20,779 bases of DNA from JBCBKP01 sp038746265. GTDB lineage: Bacteria > Planctomycetota > Phycisphaerae > Phycisphaerales > UBA1924. The notes under the pieces were generated by a model. It was not told where the DNA came from and did no database searches. It worked only from the letters and a program-made list of their open reading frames with translations. Positions 15,115 through 20,779 of the stretch are shown here, piece after piece (the first letter of the stretch is position 1; the number at the start of each line of letters is the position of its first letter). The position numbers and the translations under genes are program-made. Location of the stretch: positions 1-20,779 of the forward strand of contig JBCDKU010000048.1 in the NCBI GenBank assembly GCA_038746265.1, read 5' to 3'.

Positions 15115-15401
15115 GCTGCGCGCGGAGACTCTGATTTCACCCAAAGTGGTTGCTCCTAACAACCAACGATTCGATGACGTGCCACGAATTTCCGAGAATT
15201 TCACTGTGAAATCTTGCACGGTGTTCTTCATTCCTTAACTTGGTTGTACGCCGTCCGGTGTGTCTCCCCTCGCGGCGTTTGAGCTTGCTCGAGGACGTCA
15301 CGCACCGACCTCTCCGGGCTTCTGGCGTGCCGCGTGTCGGCGGCGTGCCGAGTGTTCTGGCTCTGCCGCGAGAGCTCGCGGCCCAAGAAAGAGGGGACGA
15401 C
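15115..15401 (+). other. AT-richer intergenic region and leader of the PEP-CTERM-like gene
   Basis: This gene-free stretch is notably AT-rich around 15130-15245. It contains TGGTTG/CAACCA (15147-15165, 7-base loop), an odd palindrome ATTTCAC-T-GTGAAAT at 15198-15212, and a repeated GAATTTC just upstream. TTGCAC (15214-15219) and TTAACT (15235-15240) are weak promoter candidates. The presumed leader then has ACGCCG/CGGCGT (15248-15278), GAGC/GCTC (15281-15290) and a strong hairpin GCCGCGA/TCGCGGC (15365-15382) nine bases before the ribosome binding site. I recognise no riboswitch class. Confidence 0.5.
15391..15396 (+). promoter_or_regulatory. Ribosome binding site fixing the PEP-CTERM gene start
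   Basis: GAGGGG lies five bases before ATG 15402, directly after the 15365-15382 hairpin. It supports this start, which opens a clean signal peptide. Confidence 0.7.
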
Positions 15402-16427
15402 ATGACCAAGCAAGCTGTGATTCTCGCTGCGCTGACCGCTTCGGCGGGCGGCGCGTTCGCGCAGACGGCCACGTTCAGCGTCGCGGACTTTGCGATCGCG
15501 GCCGGCGATGTCTTCGACACCGGGCTCGATCTGAGCGGGATCGACTTCTCAAACCCGTACATCTCGTTCCGTGTCGTTGCGGACTACGCCGCGGACGACC
15601 CGACGGGGGCCGGCGCGTTCGACTCGGATTACTCGGTTGCATTTGGTGACCCCAGTATCACGACGCTCTTCACCGCAGATGTTGCGGCCTTGAATGCAAC
15701 GGGCTCAGCGGGCCCTACGCCGAGCCTGACCTTCGCTGCATTCTTTGATGACGACGGCTCGGGCGGCTTCAGCGGCCTGCCCGCGGTAGACATCGTGGTC
15801 TTCGATAACGAGGGCTTCGGCAGCAGCACCTTCTCGAACGTGACCGTCGAGTGGTTCACGGCCGCCGATGTCGCGCCGGGCCTAGACACGTTCATTGGTG
15901 GCGGCTCCACAGCGTCGCCATCCGCGCCCTCGAGCTTCACGGATCTCGGCGCGGTCGCGGTCGAGGGCGACGCGGTCACGATCGACACGATCGCCTCAGA
16001 CCTGACCGGCTTCGACACCACGCTCGCGATCTACTCGGCGGACGGCACGCTACTCGCCTTCGACGATGACGGCTCGGGCATCGGGCTCACCAGCCTGATC
16101 AGCTTCGGCCCGGGCGACGGCGATCTCATCATCGGTGCCGACGGCACGCCGCAATTTGAGGGCGGGGTGTTCCTCGCCGAGGGCGACTACTTCATCGGCG
16201 TCGGCGAGTTCGACACGATCTTCGATGCCGACTTTGCTTTCGATACCGCGATCGGCTTCCCGGGCCCGGGCGGCGCGTTCGCCGGCGAGATCAACGGCGT
16301 GACCTTCAACGGCACGCTCGGTCCCGGTCCCGATGCCTCGTTCTTTCGGTTCACCGTGACGCCGACACCCGCGACCGCCGGCCTGTTCGGTCTCGCGGGC
16401 CTGGCCGCGGTCCGCCGCCGCCGCTGA
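15402..16427 (+). CDS. Secreted PEP-CTERM-like protein, Asp/Gly-rich beta-sandwich
   Basis: A 341-residue exported protein. A signal peptide (about 1-20, ending AGGAFA before QT) leads into an Asp, Gly, Ser and Thr-rich, Cys-free chain with acidic calcium-loop-like runs (DDDGSGGF, DDDGSGIG). The second half (about 165-318) has the pattern of a pre-peptidase C-terminal-type beta-sandwich: FDTTLAIYSADGTLLAFDDDG, then AEGDYFIGVGEF. The C-terminus is a short Thr/Pro linker, a hydrophobic helix (AGLFGLAGLAAV) and RRRR, which is the PEP-CTERM-like sorting signal read by an exosortase and then trimmed. The strict PEP triplet is replaced by TPTPATAG, a form seen in planctomycetes. Ligand or structural role unknown. 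A terminator follows, so it is probably transcribed alone. Confidence 0.85.
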   Translation: MTKQAVILAALTASAGGAFAQTATFSVADFAIAAGDVFDTGLDLSGIDFSNPYISFRVVADYAADDPTGAGAFDSDYSVAFGDPSITTLFTADVAALNATGSAGPTPSLTFAAFFDDDGSGGFSGLPAVDIVVFDNEGFGSSTFSNVTVEWFTAADVAPGLDTFIGGGSTASPSAPSSFTDLGAVAVEGDAVTIDTIASDLTGFDTTLAIYSADGTLLAFDDDGSGIGLTSLISFGPGDGDLIIGADGTPQFEGGVFLAEGDYFIGVGEFDTIFDADFAFDTAIGFPGPGGAFAGEINGVTFNGTLGPGPDASFFRFTVTPTPATAGLFGLAGLAAVRRRR

Positions 16428-16461
16428 TCGTCCGGATTGAATCGATCGAGTTGCTGATCGA

Positions 16462-16505
16462 CGGGTGTCATCCGCTTCCCCGCGGGTGACACCCGCTTTC
16501 TTTTT
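16462..16505 (+). terminator. Intrinsic terminator after the PEP-CTERM-like gene
   Basis: CGGGTGTCA (16462-16470) pairs with TGACACCCG (16487-16495), followed by a T-rich tract (16497-16505, one C). A tighter alternative is GCGGGT-GAC-ACCCGC at 16482-16496. It is the only textbook Rho-independent terminator I found in the window. Confidence 0.85.
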
Positions 16506-16567
16506 GACAATCCGCGAGCCGCGTGAAATCCGGATCGGGACTCCCCCAAGGTCGCGTCCTGCCAGAA

Positions 16568-16575
16568 AGGGAGGG
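16568..16575 (+). promoter_or_regulatory. Ribosome binding site fixing the TTG start of the ABC ATPase
   Basis: AGGGAGGG lies six bases before TTG 16582. A longer in-frame reading from 16465 would begin inside the preceding terminator, so the TTG is preferred. Confidence 0.7.
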
Positions 16576-16581
16576 CCGACC

Positions 16582-17580
16582 TTGGAACCGATCCGCGCCG
16601 AAGGACTGACGAGACGCTTCAAGGACCAGCTCGCTGTGGACGGCGTCACGCTCGCCGTGCCCGAGCGGTCGGTGTACGGCTTCCTTGGCCCGAACGGGGC
16701 CGGCAAGACGACGACGATCCGGATGCTGCTCGGGCTGATCAGGCCCGATCGCGGCCTCGCGCTGCTCGGCGGGCACGATGTCCGCCGCGAGCGGGCGGCG
16801 GCGCTGCGGCGGGTCGGGGCGGTGGTCGAGACGCCCGCGCTCTACGGGCACCTGACCGCACGTGAGAACCTCGAGATCACGCGGCGGCTGCTCCGGTGCG
16901 ACCGCCATGAGATCGATCGCGTGCTGGGCGTTGTCGATCTCGCAGAGGTCGGCATGAAGAAGGTCAAGCAGTTCAGCCTCGGGATGCGGCAGCGGCTCGG
17001 GCTCGCGCGGGCGATGCTCGGGTCGCCCTCTGTCTTGATCCTCGATGAGCCGACGAACGGGCTCGACCCGGCCGGCATCCGCGAGATGCGGGCGCTGATC
17101 CGCGACCTGCCCGAGCGGGCGGGGGCGACGGTGCTGGTCTCGAGCCACATGCTGAGCGAGGTCGAGCAGATCGCGACGCACGTCGGTGTGATGGACAAGG
17201 GACGCCTGCTGTTCAGCGGCGCGATCGCGGACCTGCTTCAGCGGCACACGCCGCGGGTGATCGTCGGCGCGTCGAACCCCGAGGCGGCGATGGCTGTTCT
17301 CGGGGAGACCGGGCTCAAAATCAACCTCGCGGGCGAGGGACGGCTCGCGGTCGCGCTCCCGAAGGACCGCGCGCCGACCGACACCGCGGCCGACCTGAAC
17401 CAGCGGCTGCTGGATCGCGGCGTAGCGGTGCATCACCTTGCCTTGGAGAGCCCCTCGCTCGAGGACCTGTTCTTCGCGCTCACGATCGCGAAGGACAAAC
17501 CCGAACCTGGCACCACGAGCGGGACCGACGGCGGCGAGCCGCAGCTTCGGTATGCCGACACCGATGAGGAGGCCGCGTGA
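16582..17580 (+). CDS. ABC transporter ATP-binding protein (BcrA/DrrA/CcmA-like)
   Basis: A 332-residue ATPase that would power the membrane protein encoded next. Counted from TTG 16582: Walker A GPNGAGKT (36-43), Q-loop region VGAVVETPALYGHLTARENL (78-97), signature FSLGMRQRLGLARAML (131-146), Walker B VLILDEPTNGLD (151-162) and the switch histidine in VSSHML (H189). A C-terminal domain of about 110 residues (SGAIADLL onward) is typical of export ATPases of the antibiotic-resistance or bacitracin type. The signature begins SLGM rather than LSGGQ, which is normal in this subfamily. The stop overlaps the permease ATG as TGATG. Substrate unknown. Confidence 0.93.
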   Translation: MEPIRAEGLTRRFKDQLAVDGVTLAVPERSVYGFLGPNGAGKTTTIRMLLGLIRPDRGLALLGGHDVRRERAAALRRVGAVVETPALYGHLTARENLEITRRLLRCDRHEIDRVLGVVDLAEVGMKKVKQFSLGMRQRLGLARAMLGSPSVLILDEPTNGLDPAGIREMRALIRDLPERAGATVLVSSHMLSEVEQIATHVGVMDKGRLLFSGAIADLLQRHTPRVIVGASNPEAAMAVLGETGLKINLAGEGRLAVALPKDRAPTDTAADLNQRLLDRGVAVHHLALESPSLEDLFFALTIAKDKPEPGTTSGTDGGEPQLRYADTDEEAA

Positions 17581-18335
17581 TGGATCGTGTTCGTGAACTG
17601 ACCGATGCCGTCGCTGTCGAGCTCATCAAGCTCAGGCGGTCACTGATTCTTCTTCTGATGGTCGTCGCGCCGGGCATGATCGGTGTGCTCGCGACGATGT
17701 TTGTGTTTACGGGCAACACGACGACCGAATGGCCGACCTTCGCGATGTCAAACGCGGCGATCTGGGCGTTCTTCATGCTGCCGATGACGCTCACCGCGAT
17801 CACGGCGCTGCTCGGGCAGATCGAATCGGGCGCGGGCTCGGGCGGCGGCATGTGGACACACCTCGGCACACTCCCCGTTCGGCGCTCGACAACGCTGATC
17901 GCGAAGCACCTGATCGCGCTGGCGTGCCTTGTGATCATGTCAGCGCTGCTGATTGTTGCGGTCGTCGCGGCCGGCTCGATCGGGAGCCTGCTCGCCCCGC
18001 AGAACGCACTGCAGGGCGAGTTGCCCTTCGCGCTGCTCGCCCGCGTGCTGGGGCTGATGTTCCTCGCGTCGTGGCTCATGACCGCGATCCAGACGGGCGT
18101 CGCGCTGTGGTCGAAGAACTTCGTCACCCCGCTCGTCGTCGGTATCGGCGGCACCTTCGTGTGCGTGGCCGCGACGACCGCGAAGAGTGGCAAGTTCTTC
18201 CCGTGGCTCCTGCCCGTCAACGTCCTGACCCCAGACGAGACGCGGCTCTGGTGGGTGATCGGGCTGAGCGTTGTCGGCGGGCTCGCGGTCGCGACGGCGG
18301 TGATCTCGCTGCTTTCTCGGCGGGATGTGGGGTAG
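17580..18335 (+). CDS. ABC-2 type permease
   Basis: A 251-residue membrane protein of the ABC-2 class, the channel half of the exporter with the preceding ATPase. Six hydrophobic segments are visible: about 20-44, 59-80, 107-135, 155-175, 183-202 and 219-241. The short first loop with PTFAMSNAAIWAFFMLPM and the LGTLPVRRSTTLIAKHL segment resemble the lantibiotic-immunity/BcrB-type ABC-2 permeases. The start is ATG 17580, overlapping the ATPase stop by one base, with GAGGAGG at 17565-17571; GTG 17577 just upstream is a possible alternative. Likely a homodimer with two ATPase copies. The exported molecule cannot be predicted. Confidence 0.9.
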   Translation: MDRVRELTDAVAVELIKLRRSLILLLMVVAPGMIGVLATMFVFTGNTTTEWPTFAMSNAAIWAFFMLPMTLTAITALLGQIESGAGSGGGMWTHLGTLPVRRSTTLIAKHLIALACLVIMSALLIVAVVAAGSIGSLLAPQNALQGELPFALLARVLGLMFLASWLMTAIQTGVALWSKNFVTPLVVGIGGTFVCVAATTAKSGKFFPWLLPVNVLTPDETRLWWVIGLSVVGGLAVATAVISLLSRRDVG

Positions 18336-18381
18336 CGACGGTCCGGTTGCAAGATATCGACTCGGGCGGCGTTGAACCGGC

Positions 18382-19437
18382 ATGCGTCTTGGCTATCTTG
18401 CACCGCTGATTGTTCTCGCTCCTGCCGCCGCCCAGCCCGCGTTCTGGGACGGGCAGGTCAGCGACCCCGCCCGGTCGCGGCCGATCCCGTACCGGGTGTA
18501 CTACGACCAGTCCGCATCTGGCGCGCAGCCATTGATCTTGGTCAGCCACGGCGGCACCGGCAGCTTCTCTGGCTATACGCGGGCCAGCCATCTCGGGCGG
18601 GCGTTCGCCGAGGGCGGGTATGTCGCGATCTATGTCGGGCACACCCCCTCGGACCCCGGCGCTGACCACCGCGCCGATCGGCCGCGCGACGTCTCGCACC
18701 TGCTCGACCGGATCGAGCTCGGCCTGCTGCCGTTGCCGCCTGACTTCAACGCGGCGATTGATATCGACCGCGTCGGGCACGTCGGCCACTCCTACGGCGC
18801 GTACACCGCCCACGCGCTCGCGGGCGCACGCCTGCGGCTCTTCCCGCCCGCGGAAGCCAACTTCCGTGACGACCGCATCGACGCGATCGTGCCGCTCAGC
18901 CCGCAGGGCGCGGACCAGTTCGGCTTCTTCGATGTCTCGGCCGCGGAGAACTCGTGGTCCGCGATCGATGTCCCGGTGTGCGCGTTCATCGGCGCGGTCG
19001 AGCTCAACGGCAACGTCACCGGCTCGCTCGTCCGCGAGGGCTGGCGGACCGAGCCCTTCGAGCGCTACACTTGGGCGGGCGACAAGTACCAGTTCGTGCT
19101 GCCCGGTCAGGATCACTCCGACCTCTGGCGGACCGGCTCGCCCGAGGTCGAGGCCTTCGTCGCGGAGAACGCGCGGCTGTTCTTCGATCTCTACGTCAAG
19201 GGCACCCCCGTCCGGCCCGCCGACATCGGCTTCAGCCCGATGCTCGCGGGCGTCGAACGCCGGCAGCGGTCGGCCGACGTCGATGGTGACGGGGATCGGG
19301 ACGCGTTTGATCTGGTCGAGTACCTGCGGCTGTTTGACGCGGGATCGCCCGACGCGGAGACGGGCGGCCAGACGCCGGCCCGGCTTGATTCGGCTGATAT
19401 CGAGGCGGTTCTGGGGCTGCTCGCGAGCGGCGACTGA
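18382..19437 (+). CDS. Secreted alpha/beta hydrolase with dockerin/EF-hand-like tail
   Basis: A 351-residue exported hydrolase. A signal peptide (about 1-17, ending APAAA before QPAF) precedes an alpha/beta-hydrolase fold. The oxyanion-hole segment is LVSHGGTGS (53-61), the nucleophile elbow is GHSYGA with S137, and a plausible catalytic histidine is H245 (PGQDHSDLW). It resembles the dienelactone-hydrolase / PAF-acetylhydrolase-like group. The tail (about 297-350) has a calcium-loop sequence DVDGDGDRDAFDLVEYL, and a second degenerate copy (LDSADIEAVLGLL), as in the dockerin-like tails of many planctomycete secreted proteins. No strong Shine-Dalgarno sequence precedes the ATG; it lies 46 bp after the permease stop. 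Substrate unknown, probably an ester. Confidence 0.84.
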   Translation: MRLGYLAPLIVLAPAAAQPAFWDGQVSDPARSRPIPYRVYYDQSASGAQPLILVSHGGTGSFSGYTRASHLGRAFAEGGYVAIYVGHTPSDPGADHRADRPRDVSHLLDRIELGLLPLPPDFNAAIDIDRVGHVGHSYGAYTAHALAGARLRLFPPAEANFRDDRIDAIVPLSPQGADQFGFFDVSAAENSWSAIDVPVCAFIGAVELNGNVTGSLVREGWRTEPFERYTWAGDKYQFVLPGQDHSDLWRTGSPEVEAFVAENARLFFDLYVKGTPVRPADIGFSPMLAGVERRQRSADVDGDGDRDAFDLVEYLRLFDAGSPDAETGGQTPARLDSADIEAVLGLLASGD

Positions 19438-19454
19438 CCGCGACGGGCGGGCCG

Positions 19455-19460
19455 TAGACT
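19455..19460 (+). promoter_or_regulatory. Likely -10 element of a leaderless promoter for dnaX
   Basis: TAGACT is followed by CGCCCC and then ATG 19467. The six-base gap equals that at the antitoxin and PIN/TRAM genes. There is no Shine-Dalgarno sequence; CTGACC at 19434-19439 is a weak -35 candidate with a 15-base spacer. Confidence 0.6.
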
Positions 19461-19466
19461 CGCCCC

Positions 19467-20600
19467 ATGGCCTACACCGTTCTCGCACGCCGGTACCGAT
19501 CCACCACCTTCGACGAGGTCGTCGGGCAGCAGCCCGTCGCCCGGACGCTCGCCGCCGCGATCGAGCAGGACCGGGTCGCGCACGCCTACCTCTTCACCGG
19601 GACGCGGGGTGTCGGCAAAACCTCGATGGCCCGCATCTTCGCCAAGGCGCTCAACAACCCCGACGACACCGAAGACATCAGCCGCGCGATCATGACGGGG
19701 CAGGACACCGACGTCATCGAGATCGACGGCGCGAGCCACAACAAGGTCGATGACGCGCGCGAGCTGATCGCTAACGCGGTCTACCGCCCGCTGCGCGGCC
19801 GCTACAAGATCTACATCATCGACGAGGTGCACATGCTCTCGACGGCGGCGTTCAACGCGCTGCTCAAGACGATGGAAGAGCCGCCCGAGCACGTCGTGTT
19901 CATCCTGTGCACGACCGAGGCCCACAAGGTGCCCGCGACGATCCAGTCGCGCTGCCAGCGGTTCGACTTCCGCAACATCCCGGTCGCGCAGATCGCGGAC
20001 CACGTCCGCGCCGTCATCGAGCAGGAGAAGCTCAAGGCGGAGCCCGAGCTGGTGCACCAGGTCGCGCGGCTCGGTAACGGCTCGATGCGCGACGCCCTGA
20101 GCCTGCTCGATCGGCTCATGGCATCGGGCGAGAAGAAGCTCACCGTGCCGCTGCTCGAGGAACTGCTCGGCCTGCCCGACCGCGAGATCCTGGGCGGGCT
20201 CATCGACGCCTTCGCGGACGGCGAGCCCAAGCCCGCGCTCGAGAAAGCGGCGGAGCTGCTCGTCAAGGGTGGGACGTCGCCCGATCAGCTGATCGAATCG
20301 CTGCTTGATCGCTTCCGTGACCTGATGGTCCTCGCGGCGTGCGGGGCCGACACGGATCTTGTCGAGCTGTCGGATGAAGCACGCGCGGCCGAAGCGTCTC
20401 GCGCGACGCGCTTCGACGCGGCGGGGCTCGTCCACATGATCGCGCTCGCGGAGAGCGTGCAGCGGGCGATCAAATCGTCATCGTCGCCGCGGGCGCTCTT
20501 CGACGCGATGATCGTGCGGCTCGCGCTGACCGAGAAACTGGCGGACGTCACGGCGGTGGTCACCGGGCGGAACGGGGCGACCGCGGCAAAAAAAGCCTGA
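19467..20600 (+). CDS. dnaX: DNA polymerase III gamma/tau subunit (zero-frame, gamma-length product)
   Basis: The clamp-loader ATPase subunit. The zero frame gives 377 residues covering AAA+ domains I-II and domain III, close in extent to a gamma product. Walker A is GTRGVGKTS (K51), Walker B is IIDEVHML (118-125), and the arginine-finger SRC lies at 161-163 (IQSRCQRF). The zinc module between Walker A and DVIEID, usually four cysteines in bacterial DnaX, is absent: the stretch after AKALN reads NPDDTEDISRAIMTGQD. The tau-specific DnaB- and polymerase-binding domains are missing from this frame. The frame ends in AAKKA and TGA, immediately after a run of seven A. The start is the ATG after TAGACT. 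Confidence 0.95.
   Translation: MAYTVLARRYRSTTFDEVVGQQPVARTLAAAIEQDRVAHAYLFTGTRGVGKTSMARIFAKALNNPDDTEDISRAIMTGQDTDVIEIDGASHNKVDDARELIANAVYRPLRGRYKIYIIDEVHMLSTAAFNALLKTMEEPPEHVVFILCTTEAHKVPATIQSRCQRFDFRNIPVAQIADHVRAVIEQEKLKAEPELVHQVARLGNGSMRDALSLLDRLMASGEKKLTVPLLEELLGLPDREILGGLIDAFADGEPKPALEKAAELLVKGGTSPDQLIESLLDRFRDLMVLAACGADTDLVELSDEARAAEASRATRFDAAGLVHMIALAESVQRAIKSSSSPRALFDAMIVRLALTEKLADVTAVVTGRNGATAAKKA
20588..20594 (+). promoter_or_regulatory. Slippery heptamer in dnaX (candidate programmed -1 frameshift or transcript slippage site)
   Basis: The bases A AAA AAA sit in the exact X XXY YYZ phase of the dnaX frame (GCA AAA AAA GCC TGA). A -1 shift, or one extra A in the transcript, bypasses the TGA two codons later. 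The E. coli and Thermus dnaX genes use A-runs in the same way to make two products. Strongly GC-rich sequence follows, but I could not confirm a specific stimulatory stem-loop. Confidence 0.65.
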
Positions 20601-20779
20601 CGGCCGGCGGCGAGCCACCGCGGCGGCTGCCCCCGAAGAAGGCACCGCCCCCACCGCCACCGGCCGACAAACCGAAGCCTGATGTAACTCAGGGTGCCGA
20701 TGACGTTTCGCGTGCCACTGGCGGCTCGCCCGCCAGTACCAAACCGGCGCACCCCCGGAACACTGGCGGGCGAGCCGCC
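20594..20779 (+). CDS. Open -1 frame of dnaX, possible start of a tau-specific extension (partial)
   Basis: Entered by -1 slippage at the A-run, this frame is open for 62 codons to the window end. It begins SLTAGGEPPRRLPPKKA, then PPPPPPADKPKPD, a Pro/Lys/Ala-rich linker like those joining the gamma core to tau domains IV-V. The later part (from about 20711) is encoded by the palindromic repeat. Whether tau domains follow lies outside the window. Chance openness in GC-rich DNA is the main alternative. Confidence 0.5.
20712..20779. repeat. Double-hairpin palindromic repeat, copy 2 (truncated by the window end)
   Basis: The first 26 bases (20712-20737) match the reverse complement of 12846-12871 at 25 positions, the only change being in the hairpin loop. 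AACACTGGCGG at 20759-20769 matches the reverse complement of 12815-12825 exactly. The sequence between the two arms is similar in length (21 versus 20 bases) but mostly different. The second hairpin (CACTGGCGG, loop GCGAG, CCGCC) is cut by the right edge. Confidence 0.87.

Noticed and set aside
15240..15401. N-terminal extension of the PEP-CTERM-like protein back to 15240
   Set aside because: The added residues are Arg/Pro-rich with no signal peptide, and ATG 15402 has a good ribosome site and opens a clean signal peptide.
15115..15401. A riboswitch (cyclic-di-GMP type) in the leader of the secreted protein gene
   Set aside because: GTCACGCACC superficially resembles part of the GEMM consensus, but the rest of the conserved core and receptor is missing.
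16504..16535. TTGACA at 16504-16509 as a -35 for the ABC operon
   Set aside because: It overlaps the T-tract of the upstream terminator and no acceptable -10 lies 15-18 bases downstream (AATCCG region). The true promoter is not resolved.

Overview
The window is very GC-rich and almost fully coding. It looks like a planctomycete chromosome, most likely of the Phycisphaerae type. The basis is a PEP-CTERM-like secreted protein ending in a hydrophobic stretch plus RRRR, a secreted hydrolase with a dockerin/EF-hand-like tail, a stand-alone Nfu N-terminal-domain protein, strong G/C third-position bias and frequent GTG/TTG starts. The phylum call is inference; no rRNA or marker phylogeny is possible here.

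Layout. 1-2196 (minus): a cyclic-di-AMP synthase (cdaA) translationally coupled through GTGA to a YbbR/CdaR-like protein that runs off the left edge. 2306-5705 (plus): Nfu_N-type Fe-S protein, MutY, QueD and a membrane-anchored HtrA protease. 5725-10532 (minus): an RND efflux pair, adaptor then pump, overlapping by ATGA. 10737-11993 (plus): a Kbl-type alpha-oxoamine synthase. 11990-13526 (plus): an accessory pocket with a zinc-ribbon membrane protein, a 16-bp palindrome, a small three-helix membrane protein, an ~80-bp double-hairpin repeat and a Phd/ParE-like toxin-antitoxin pair. 13527-14867 (minus): a YacL-like PIN/TRAM membrane protein whose stop codon abuts the toxin's stop. 14989-15114 (plus): a bacterial SRP RNA gene. 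15402-16427: the PEP-CTERM-like protein, followed by a clear intrinsic terminator. 16582-18335: an ABC-2 exporter (ATPase plus permease). 18382-19437: the secreted alpha/beta hydrolase. 19467 to the right edge: dnaX.

The most interesting signals are four. (i) dnaX has an in-phase A AAA AAA slippery heptamer two codons before its zero-frame stop, and the -1 frame stays open as a Pro/Lys/Ala-rich linker to the window end. (ii) Three genes (antitoxin, PIN/TRAM, dnaX) share the same arrangement, TANACT, exactly six bases, then ATG, which predicts leaderless transcripts. (iii) A double-hairpin repeat occurs twice in opposite orientations, the second copy lying inside the possible -1 extension of dnaX. 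(iv) The SRP RNA has a domain IV apical loop that is not GGAA. CdaA also carries DLA instead of the DGA signature, and the RND pump has a ~65-residue insertion and lacks the usual TM10 lysine. No wholly new multi-gene system is evident; most of the window is housekeeping.
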